A stretch of DNA of 8,357 nt from contig JAOPXA010000005.1 of assembly GCA_025965395.1 (NCBI GenBank), positions 1-8,357 of the forward strand, in the 5' to 3' direction. Every line of letters starts with the position of its first letter. Positions within the stretch are counted from its first letter, which is position 1. The position numbers and the translations under genes are program-made. Shown piece after piece: positions 1 to 5,693 of this stretch. Source of the stretch: Nocardioidaceae bacterium. Lineage in GTDB: Bacteria > Actinomycetota > Actinomycetes > Propionibacteriales > Nocardioidaceae. Below the pieces are notes generated by a model. It worked only from the letters and a program-made list of their open reading frames with translations, ran no database searches and was not told where the DNA came from.

Positions 1-697
<697 letters not shown>

Positions 698-701
<4 letters not shown>

Positions 702-1276
702 CCGAGCCGCTCGACGAGACCAAGGGCCCCGACGAGGAGCCCTTTGCCGAACCGCCTGTGGCAGAGGAGCCGGCGCCAGAAGCGCCGGCTCCCGAGCCCC
801 CGGCTCCGCCGACACTGGAGGAGCAGTTGGCCGAGCGCACGGCCGACCTTCAACGCTTGCAGGCTGAGTACGTCAACTACAAGCGACGGGTCGACCGCGA
901 CCGTGAGGTCGTACGCGCGGCGGGTGCGGAGTCGGTGCTCCGCTCGCTCATGACCGTGCTTGATGACATACGTCGTGCCGATGCCCATGGCCAGCTAGAG
1001 GGCGGCTTCAAAGCCGTCGCCGACTCGTTGCAGCAGACGGTCAAGGCGCAGCACCTGGAGTCGTTCGGTGAGCCTGGCGAGCCCTTCGACCCCAACCTGC
1101 ACGAGGCGGTCTTCCACGCGGGCACCTCGCCCGACGTGGTGGTCCAAAGCGTCGACGCGGTCATGCAGGTCGGCTATCGCGTGGGCGATCGCATCTTGCG
1201 TCCGGCCACGGTCTCCGTGGTCGATCCCGCTGGTGATGACGACGAGCCAGATGACGGCACCATTTCAGAAGATTGA
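698..1276 (+). CDS. grpE: GrpE nucleotide exchange factor
   Basis: GrpE is the dimeric cofactor that releases ADP from DnaK. The 192-residue product starts at GTG 698, inside the dnaK stop (GTGA overlap). No strong ribosome site precedes it, which fits coupling to dnaK translation. Residues 1-38 are a disordered, acidic Pro/Glu/Ala-rich extension ([15 protein letters not shown]). Residues 39-75 form the start of the long dimerising helix ([31 protein letters not shown]). The beta-wing that contacts DnaK is residues 125-175, with the signature [11 protein letters not shown] and [21 protein letters not shown]. An acidic tail closes the protein. The DNA of the Pro/Ala-rich part contains an 11-bp perfect hairpin (766-792). 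The length is usual for actinobacterial GrpE. Confidence 0.96.
766..792 (+). other. Perfect 11-bp inverted repeat inside grpE
   Basis: Arms GGAGCCGGCGC (766-776) and GCGCCGGCTCC (782-792) are exact reverse complements around a 5-base loop (CAGAA). In RNA this would be a very stable GC hairpin about 70 bases after the grpE start. It lies in the low-complexity Pro/Ala/Glu-coding stretch, so it may result from codon composition. A role in slowing ribosomes, pausing transcription or tuning the dnaK:grpE ratio is inference only. Confidence 0.4.
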
Positions 1277-1295
1277 GCACCACACGAGTGAGCAG

Positions 1296-1303
1296 AGGGA
1301 GGT
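1296..1303 (+). promoter_or_regulatory. Shine-Dalgarno site of dnaJ
   Basis: AGGGAGGT lies in the 33-base grpE-dnaJ gap and ends 6 bases before the GTG at 1310. It supports this GTG as the dnaJ start and shows that dnaJ has its own ribosome loading site, unlike grpE and hspR, which overlap the preceding gene. Confidence 0.8.
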
Positions 1304-1309
1304 AAGCGA

Positions 1310-2431
1310 GTGAGCAGCAGCGATTGGGCGACGAAGGACTTCTACAAGGTCCTCGGCGTCAAGAAGGATGCCTCGGCCGACGACATCAAGAAGGCTTACC
1401 GCAAGCTCGCCCGAGACAACCACCCTGACTCCAATCCGGACAACAAGGCGGCCGAGGACAGGTTCAAGTCGGTCTCCGAGGCCTACTCGGTGCTGTCCTC
1501 GACCGACAAGCGCAAGGAGTACGACGATCAGCGCTCGCTCCTCGGCGGGGGCGGCTTCCGCTTCCCCGGCGGCGGCGCACCCAGTGGTGGAGGGGGTGGC
1601 GGCTTTGACATCTCCGACCTGCTTGGCGGGGTGTTCGGTGGTGGCCGCCAGCGCCCTCAAGCGCAGCCGCGCGTGGGTGGCGATGTCGAGACCGAGGCAT
1701 CGATCTCGTTCGACCAGTCCATCGAAGGTGTCACCGTTCCGCTGCGTATGACGAGCGACGAGCCGTGCGCCAACTGCAGCGGCACGGGTGCGCGTCCTGG
1801 CACCGTTCCGAAGGTCTGCCCCAACTGCCGCGGAAGCGGCATGCAGACGGGTGCCTCGGGCGGCTTGTTCGCCATGACGGAGCCGTGCCAGCAGTGCCGC
1901 GGTCGCGGCCTCATCGTCGAGGACCCGTGCAGCATCTGCCGCGGCTCGGGCCGCGCGGAGTCCAGCCGCACGATGCAGGTCAAGATCCCGGCCGGCGTCA
2001 AAGACGGCCAGCGGATCCGATTGCGCGGCAAGGGCGCCAAGGGCGAGCATGGCGGCCCTTCCGGAGACCTCTATGTGCTCGTCCACGTCGAGGGACATCG
2101 GCACTTCTCGCGCCGCGGCGACAACCTCGCCATCACGATTCCCGTGACGTTCGACGAGGCCGCGCTCGGTGCGCAGATCGACGTGCCCACGCTCGGTGGA
2201 CCGACCGTCAAGCTCAAGATCCCCGCGGGCACGCCCAACGGGCGCACGTTCCGCGTGCGCGGCAAGGGGATCCAGAAGAAGGACGGTTCTCACGGAGACC
2301 TGATGGCGTCCGTCGAAGTGGTGGTCCCTGACGAGCTCAGTGATGAGGCCAAGGCTGCTGTCGAGGCATACCGTTCGGCTCAGAACGGCGCCAATCCGCG
2401 CGCGGCCCTCTATGCGACGGACGCATCATGA
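1310..2431 (+). CDS. dnaJ: DnaJ (Hsp40) co-chaperone, type I, full zinc-finger form
   Basis: DnaJ delivers unfolded proteins to DnaK and stimulates its ATPase. The 373-residue product has the full class I layout. The J domain is residues 10-75 ([21 protein letters not shown]) with the catalytic HPD at 38-40. A Gly/Phe-rich region covers about 78-112 and includes the [13 protein letters not shown] element. The zinc-binding domain has four CxxCxGxG repeats (Cys153/156, 170/173, 193/196, 207/210). The C-terminal substrate-binding beta domains run from about 220 to 345 ([38 protein letters not shown]). All eight zinc cysteines are present. The start is GTG 1310 after a good ribosome site. The stop at 2429-2431 overlaps the hspR start (ATGA). 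Its place beside hspR is typical of the actinobacterial DnaJ1 copy. Confidence 0.97.
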   Translation: MSSSDWATKDFYKVLGVKKDASADDIKKAYRKLARDNHPDSNPDNKAAEDRFKSVSEAYSVLSSTDKRKEYDDQRSLLGGGGFRFPGGGAPSGGGGGGFDISDLLGGVFGGGRQRPQAQPRVGGDVETEASISFDQSIEGVTVPLRMTSDEPCANCSGTGARPGTVPKVCPNCRGSGMQTGASGGLFAMTEPCQQCRGRGLIVEDPCSICRGSGRAESSRTMQVKIPAGVKDGQRIRLRGKGAKGEHGGPSGDLYVLVHVEGHRHFSRRGDNLAITIPVTFDEAALGAQIDVPTLGGPTVKLKIPAGTPNGRTFRVRGKGIQKKDGSHGDLMASVEVVVPDELSDEAKAAVEAYRSAQNGANPRAALYATDAS

Positions 2432-2817
2432 GTCAGCGATTCGTCCCACCGGGGCCCGAGGCACAAGTCTTCGTGATCAGCGTCGCGGCGGAGCTCTCGG
2501 GGCTCCATCCGCAGACACTTCGCACCTACGACCGTCTCGGGCTCGTGACTCCCGGCCGCACAGGCGGCGGGGGCCGCCGCTACTCGTTGCGCGACGTCGA
2601 GATCCTGCGTGAGGTTGCTCGGCTGACCGCTGAAGGCCTCGGTCTCGAGGGCGTCAAGCGCGTCCTCGAGCTTGAGGCACAGGTGTATGCGCTGCAGCAA
2701 CGCGTGCTCGAGCTTCAGTCCGATCTCGCCAAGACGCAAGCACTGCTGGAGACGACCCCCAACCTGCCGGTGCCCTTCGCGGCTCAGCAGATCATGGTCT
2801 GGAAGCGTCGGCGCTAG
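2428..2817 (+). CDS. hspR: HspR heat-shock repressor (MerR family)
   Basis: This is the autoregulatory repressor of the actinobacterial dnaK operon; in Streptomyces and mycobacteria HspR binds HAIR inverted repeats and uses DnaK as co-repressor. The 129-residue product has an N-terminal MerR helix-turn-helix ([26 protein letters not shown], residues 15-40), the wing [18 protein letters not shown], then a leucine-rich coiled coil ([21 protein letters not shown], about 80-105). The basic C-terminus IMVWKRRR is typical of HspR. The ATG at 2428 overlaps the dnaJ stop, so it is co-translated with dnaJ. The DnaK promoter, where HAIR would be expected, lies outside the window, and no HAIR-like repeat was seen inside it. 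The gene ends 9 bases from a convergent gene. Confidence 0.95.
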   Translation: MSQRFVPPGPEAQVFVISVAAELSGLHPQTLRTYDRLGLVTPGRTGGGGRRYSLRDVEILREVARLTAEGLGLEGVKRVLELEAQVYALQQRVLELQSDLAKTQALLETTPNLPVPFAAQQIMVWKRRR

Positions 2818-2822
2818 GCGCC
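2810..2822. other. Small hairpin centred on the hspR stop codon
   Basis: GGCGC (2810-2814) and GCGCC (2818-2822) are exact reverse complements, and the 3-base loop is precisely the TAG stop of hspR. It sits at the end of two convergent genes that are only 9 bases apart. It could serve as a minimal bidirectional end signal, but the stem is short and no T-run follows, so it may be chance in GC-rich DNA. Confidence 0.25.
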
Positions 2823-2826
2823 CTCG

Positions 2827-3255
2827 TCACTTGCCTTCGAACACCACGAGTCTCTTGGCGAGTCGCCAGCCATCGCTGGTGCGGCGATAGGTGTCGTAGT
2901 ACTCGCCCATCACGAACAGCTCCGGCAGCGTTGGCACGTTGCGATAGCCCTGGATGTAGCTCCGCACGGCCGCCTCGTCGGGTCCAACGAACTCGACGAC
3001 CGTCGACGAGAGCCCGTGTCGCACGCCGCTGCCGGGGCCGATCATGCCGACGCGGCGCCGCTCGGCGGCACCCTCGCGGAGGTCGGCGTGACCTTTGCGT
3101 ATGTCACCGAACATCTCCCACTCGGCATCTTCGGTGAAGCAGGCGACGTAGCCGTCGAGGTCTTCGGTGGTCGTGTGGTCGGCATGCCAGATGAGCGAGG
3201 CAACGAGGTTGCGGATCTCGAGCTCATCGGCCATGCGGGCGAGGTCAGCAGACAT
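2827..3255 (-). CDS. SnoaL-like / NTF2-fold domain protein
   Basis: The 142-residue product matches the SnoaL_4 type of the NTF2-like cone fold, a family that includes ketosteroid isomerase-like and dehydratase-like enzymes as well as non-catalytic binding proteins. Visible hallmarks are the N-terminal helix ELEIRNLVASLIWHADH, the DLDGYVACFTEDAEWEMFG segment (33-50), a GHADLREG turn, HGLSSTVVEFVG with a pocket histidine at 80, AAVRSYIQGYR, and the closing GEYYDTYRRTSDGWRLAKRLVVFEGK. The substrate is unknown. The ATG at 3255 is chosen because homology-like sequence begins at ADELEIRN; the open frame extends to 3348 only by overlapping whiB. No Shine-Dalgarno site precedes 3255, but a TANNNT hexamer lies 6 bases upstream, consistent with a leaderless transcript. 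It lies 25 bases downstream of whiB in the same direction, so read-through is also possible. Confidence 0.8.
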   Translation of the reverse strand: MSADLARMADELEIRNLVASLIWHADHTTTEDLDGYVACFTEDAEWEMFGDIRKGHADLREGAAERRRVGMIGPGSGVRHGLSSTVVEFVGPDEAAVRSYIQGYRNVPTLPELFVMGEYYDTYRRTSDGWRLAKRLVVFEGK

Positions 3256-3261
3256 GCGCAC

Positions 3262-3267
3262 AGAGTA
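3262..3267 (-). promoter_or_regulatory. Possible -10 box for leaderless SnoaL-like gene
   Basis: Read on the minus strand, TACTCT fits the actinobacterial TANNNT -10 pattern. It ends 6 bases before the ATG at 3255, placing the expected transcription start at the initiation codon. No clear -35 was found. The lack of a ribosome site before this ATG makes a leaderless message reasonable, but the signal is short and unproven. Confidence 0.35.
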
Positions 3268-3280
3268 GTGCCAGAGACGG

Positions 3281-3565
3281 TCAGCTGGCGCTGCGTTCTG
3301 CCGTGAGGATGTGACGCTCGGCGGGCGTGAGGCCGCCCCAGACCCCATAGGGCTCTTGCACGCTCAGCGCGTGATCTCGGCACTTGTCGAACACCGGGCA
3401 ACGATCGCAGTAGGCCTTGGCCTGTGCCTCTCGCTGCCGACGGCGCGGACCCCGCAGCGCGTCGGCGCTGAAGAACAACTCGGGCTCCGCTTCATTGCAT
3501 GCTCCATCGAACTGCCATTCATACGTTTCGAAAAGTGGGGTGGGGAGCCTGCTGAGGTTCGCCAT
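3281..3565 (-). CDS. WhiB-family iron-sulfur transcription regulator (WhiB3/WhiD-like)
   Basis: WhiB proteins are actinobacterial regulators that carry a [4Fe-4S] cluster sensitive to oxygen and nitric oxide and act with the principal sigma factor. The 94-residue product has the four cluster cysteines Cys23, Cys53, Cys56 and Cys62 (C-x29-C-x2-C-x5-C) and the PYGVWGGLTPAER beta-turn (72-84). The N-terminus (ANLSRLPTP...YEWQFDGAC), the REAQAKAYCDRCPV stretch and the EPYGVWGG turn resemble WhiB3 of Mycobacterium and WhiD of Streptomyces more than WhiB1 or WhiB7; no AT-hook is seen. The exact subgroup is uncertain, so no symbol is given. The start ATG at 3565 has a good ribosome site, AAGGAAGGA, about 5-6 bases upstream. 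The gene is divergent from a B12-binding MerR regulator, and the shared region holds an operator-like repeat array. Confidence 0.93.
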   Translation of the reverse strand: MANLSRLPTPLFETYEWQFDGACNEAEPELFFSADALRGPRRRQREAQAKAYCDRCPVFDKCRDHALSVQEPYGVWGGLTPAERHILTAERSAS

Positions 3566-3570
3566 GATGG

Positions 3571-3579
3571 TCCTTCCTT
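3571..3579 (-). promoter_or_regulatory. Shine-Dalgarno site of the whiB gene
   Basis: On the minus strand the sequence AAGGAAGGA lies about 5 bases before the ATG at 3565. It fixes the whiB start and shows that whiB is not leaderless, so its promoter must lie further into the divergent region. Confidence 0.7.
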
Positions 3580-3585
3580 GATTTC

Positions 3586-3645
3586 TAAGTTATCCAAAAC
3601 TTACTCAGAACCTATTCATGTGTGCAAGAGGGTTGAATAGGTTTT
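3586..3645. promoter_or_regulatory. Operator-like array of AACYTA half-sites between whiB and the MerR/B12 gene
   Basis: Four copies of AACYTA occur in 58 bases: inverted AACTTA at 3586-3591 (reads TAAGTT), direct AACTTA at 3598-3603, direct AACCTA at 3609-3614, and inverted AACCTA at 3638-3643. The last two extend to a perfect 10-bp inverted repeat, AACCTATTCA (3609-3618) and TGAATAGGTT (3634-3643), with a 15-base spacer. The two direct copies form adjacent 11-mers, AAAACTTACTC (3596-3606) and AGAACCTATTC (3607-3617), that agree at 8 of 11 positions. The region is much more AT-rich than its surroundings. CarH-type regulators are known to bind tandem repeats spaced about one helical turn apart, so the neighbouring MerR/B12 protein is the likeliest binder, acting on both divergent genes. 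Binding is inference. Confidence 0.6.
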
Positions 3646-3650
3646 AGAGT
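3645..3650 (+). promoter_or_regulatory. Weak -10 candidate for the MerR/B12 gene
   Basis: TAGAGT fits TANNNT and directly abuts the right-hand repeat arm. Transcription would begin near 3657, giving a leader of about 25 bases before the AGGAGG at 3682. No convincing -35 is visible. If real, a protein bound at the inverted repeat would block this promoter. Confidence 0.25.
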
Positions 3651-3681
3651 GAAATGGTTCACACGGCCCTATCAAGCACAT

Positions 3682-3687
3682 AGGAGG
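3682..3687 (+). promoter_or_regulatory. Consensus Shine-Dalgarno AGGAGG without a standard start codon nearby
   Basis: AGGAGG is a full match to the anti-Shine-Dalgarno core, but in the frame of the MerR/B12 gene no ATG, GTG or TTG follows until ATG 3719, which is 31 bases away. An in-frame ATC lies at 3692, 4 bases after the motif. The site therefore questions the true start of the downstream gene. Confidence 0.55.
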
Positions 3688-3718
3688 ACAGATCGACGAG
3701 CTAGAGACGACGTGGACC

Positions 3719-4615
3719 ATGGGCGCAGTTGCCGAGGAGTTGCAGCTTGCAGCTCCCACCTTGCGTACCTGGGAACGCCGGTACGGGCTAGGACCCGCAC
3801 GGCGATCCGATGGTGGTCATCGCCGTTACACGCGCGCCGACATCACCCGCATCCAGGTCATGATCGAGCTGCTCGCGCAGGGAATCGTGGCGCAAGACGC
3901 GGCTCGAATGGTCATGGGACTCGAGGGAGACGCCTTGTCGCGGGCGTCGGACGACGTCGGTGCCCTCATCCGCGGTCTTGGTCCGAAGCTCAGCCATGTC
4001 AGGGCGGTCGAAGCGATCGTCGATGCGACCAAGCGGCTGGACGGTCAAGCACTCCGTGCGGTCTACGCGCAGGCGTTGCGTCACGACGACGTGATCACCG
4101 CGTGGAGCGGGGTGTTTGCCCCCGCGTTGAGGCGGATCGGTCAAGGCTGGGCCGACGGAGAGATCGGCATCGAGAGCGAACACCTGGCCAGCGAGCTGCT
4201 GCACCAGGCCCTCCGCGGTGTCTCGAGCGTCCAGCGGCCGCACTCGAAACCGTCGAGGCTGCTGCTCGCGAGCGCCGAAGAAGACATGCACGCGCTTCCC
4301 GTTGCGGTGCTGCAGGCTGCGCTGGCCCACCGCGGCGTCCACGGCGACATGCTGGGGCCGCGGCTCCCTGCGCATTCGCTCGTCAGCGCGATCGAGCGCC
4401 TCGAGCCGACTGCGGTGTTCCTCTGGGCGTCTATCGCGCGACCCGAGAACGACCCTGTATGGCCTCATCTCAAGGAGATGGACACGTCGTCGACGATCAT
4501 CGTCGGAGGACCAGGATGGCCTTCCGACGTGCTGGAGCGAGGCGGCAACGTCAGCGTGAGGCGTACAACTGACCTGCGGTCGACGGTCGAGATGATCGCC
4601 GACCTGGTTGCCTAG
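3719..4615 (+). CDS. MerR-family regulator with C-terminal cobalamin-binding domain (CarH/LitR-like)
   Basis: The 298-residue product has three parts. Residues 1-70 are a MerR winged helix (AVAEELQLAAPTLRTWERRYGLG, then GGHRRYTRADITRI). Residues 75-170 are the helical B12-capping bundle with W144-x9-E154-H155, the Wx9EH motif that holds the adenosyl group in CarH. Residues 178-298 are the Rossmann B12 fold, with EDMH191ALP supplying the likely cobalt-ligating histidine and VGGPGW (262-267) at the nucleotide-loop side. In CarH, adenosylcobalamin drives a dark, DNA-bound tetramer and light breaks it. Ala145 stands where Thermus CarH has His132. The ATG at 3719 is the only standard in-frame start after the stop at 3650, yet in-frame upstream codons read DELETTWT, resembling the missing first strand of MerR domains, so the start may be ATC 3692. 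The target is probably the divergent whiB and itself. Light response is inferred. Confidence 0.9.
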   Translation: MGAVAEELQLAAPTLRTWERRYGLGPARRSDGGHRRYTRADITRIQVMIELLAQGIVAQDAARMVMGLEGDALSRASDDVGALIRGLGPKLSHVRAVEAIVDATKRLDGQALRAVYAQALRHDDVITAWSGVFAPALRRIGQGWADGEIGIESEHLASELLHQALRGVSSVQRPHSKPSRLLLASAEEDMHALPVAVLQAALAHRGVHGDMLGPRLPAHSLVSAIERLEPTAVFLWASIARPENDPVWPHLKEMDTSSTIIVGGPGWPSDVLERGGNVSVRRTTDLRSTVEMIADLVA

Positions 4616-4627
4616 TCAGCGCCTCGG

Positions 4628-4641
4628 TCAGCCGCGGCTGA
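4628..4641. repeat. 14-bp perfect palindrome at the end of the lactonase gene
   Basis: TCAGCCGCGGCTGA is its own reverse complement. It contains the lactonase stop codon (minus strand TGA at 4630-4628) and sits 12 bases after the stop of the convergent MerR/B12 gene. There is no loop, so it is a weak hairpin candidate. It could be a protein site, a restriction-type palindrome (it contains CCGCGG) or chance. Confidence 0.3.
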
Positions 4642-5605
4642 AGTATCTCGCCGGGTTGTGAATGAGGATCTCGTCCAGCTGACCTTCGGTGACACCGCGG
4701 CGAAGCAGCTCCGGGATGACGTCCCTCGAGATGTGCGCGATGTGGAAATCGGGGAGTACGTTGCCTCGGCCTTCGGTGGGGAACAGGTCGTTGCAGCAGG
4801 CGTAGTCGTGCGAGATCACGATCTTTTCGGCGAAGCCTCGTCGCACCAGCTCGATGACCGTGGCGACGCGATCCTCGAACGAGCAGAACAGGTCGAGGCC
4901 GAATCGGTCCATGCCGAGCAACGAGCCAGCCTCAGCCAGCGCACACAGATAGTCCAGATCGGTGGAATCTCCCGAGTGGCCAATCACGACCTTGGAGAGA
5001 TCTACTCCTTCTTCGGCGAGGACCCTCTGGACGATCAGGCCCGTCTTCGTCTCCGCGTCCGTGTGGACCGTGATCGGGGTGCCGGTCTGCACGTGTGCCT
5101 GACCCGCGGCCCGCATGATGCGCTCGACACCTGCGGTCAGCCCGGGTTTGTCGATCGCGCACTTGAGAAGTCCTGCCTTGACTCCGGTCTCCCCGATTCC
5201 TTCGCTGATGTCCTTGACGAACAGTGCCGTCAGCGGCTCAGGTTCGTCGAAGGCCATTCCCGGGCCGCGAAAATAGAACTGCTGGGGCACCGAGTCGTAC
5301 GAGTAGACGCCCGTGGCGACGATGACGTTGACGTCGACCCTTGCGCCCACCTGCCGAGCGCGTTCGATGTTGCGGCCAAGCCCGAGGACTGTAGGGTCCA
5401 CGATCGTGTCGATGCCGAGGGCTTTGAGCTCAGTGAGCTGATCGACCACCTCCTGGATCGCCGCATCTTCGTCCCACTCAGGCACGTAGTTTCGTTGGAA
5501 CTCTTCACCCACGTTGAAGAGGTGCTCGTGCATGAGAGTGCGGCCGAGGGCCGTGACCGCGACAGGGCCCATCAGGGTTTCGACGGATGATAATTCTGCG
5601 TCCAT
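4628..5605 (-). CDS. Phosphotriesterase-like lactonase (amidohydrolase superfamily)
   Basis: The 325-residue protein belongs to the phosphotriesterase family, binuclear-metal TIM-barrel hydrolases whose lactonase branch opens acyl-homoserine, gamma- and delta-lactones. All expected metal ligands are visible: His26 and His28 in LMHEHLF, the bridging carboxylated Lys148 in AGLLKCAID, His181 in ITVHTD, His210 in VIGHSGDS, and Asp267 in ISHDYAC. Other family hallmarks are DTIVDPTVLGLGR (66-78), VATGVYSYDSVP with Tyr101 near the pocket, and LLGMDRFGLD. It resembles Mycobacterium tuberculosis PPH (Rv0230c) in many segments. No signal peptide is seen, so it is cytoplasmic. The ATG at 5605 has a GAGGAG ribosome site about 10 bases upstream. 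It is divergent from the acyl-CoA synthetase (88-base gap). Whether it quenches quorum signals or feeds lactone catabolism is unknown. Confidence 0.93.
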   Translation of the reverse strand: MDAELSSVETLMGPVAVTALGRTLMHEHLFNVGEEFQRNYVPEWDEDAAIQEVVDQLTELKALGIDTIVDPTVLGLGRNIERARQVGARVDVNVIVATGVYSYDSVPQQFYFRGPGMAFDEPEPLTALFVKDISEGIGETGVKAGLLKCAIDKPGLTAGVERIMRAAGQAHVQTGTPITVHTDAETKTGLIVQRVLAEEGVDLSKVVIGHSGDSTDLDYLCALAEAGSLLGMDRFGLDLFCSFEDRVATVIELVRRGFAEKIVISHDYACCNDLFPTEGRGNVLPDFHIAHISRDVIPELLRRGVTEGQLDEILIHNPARYFSRG

Positions 5606-5681
5606 GACGGTGCTGGCTCCTCAGTCCGAAGGTGAATCGGTCCACAGCATACGGGCGTGTGGGGCAGGTCACATCGCGTCG

Positions 5682-5687
5682 TAAGGT
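5682..5687 (+). promoter_or_regulatory. Possible -10 box for a leaderless acyl-CoA synthetase transcript
   Basis: TAAGGT fits the TANNNT -10 pattern and ends 6 bases before the ATG at 5694, so transcription would start at the initiation codon. The bases between 5688 and 5693 hold no ribosome site. The -35 position (around 5659-5664) is not a good match. Confidence 0.45.
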
Positions 5688-5693
5688 AGACGT

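Noticed and set aside
1820..1945. Repeated CxxCxGxG coding blocks in dnaJ looking like a short DNA repeat array
   Set aside because: These are the four normal zinc-finger repeats of DnaJ, not a CRISPR or tandem repeat.
1265..2293. A 342-codon open frame on the minus strand opposite dnaJ
   Set aside because: It lies wholly antisense to a certain gene, its residue make-up (Arg/Ala/Leu/Val-rich, no domain motifs) follows from the dnaJ codons, and it has no ribosome site.
3649..4572. A 307-codon plus-strand open frame starting at GTG 3649 over the MerR/B12 gene
   Set aside because: It is another frame of the MerR/B12 gene, full of Arg-rich low-complexity sequence. The overlapping frame carries the MerR and B12 motifs throughout, with no sign of a frameshift.
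4658..5590. A 310-codon open frame on the plus strand opposite the lactonase
   Set aside because: It mirrors the lactonase gene, shows no recognisable motif, and the lactonase on the other strand has all its metal ligands.
5642..5662. CCACA...TGTGG inverted repeat in the lactonase/ligase divergent region as an operator
   Set aside because: The arms are only 5 bases, do not extend inward or outward, and are expected by chance in this composition.
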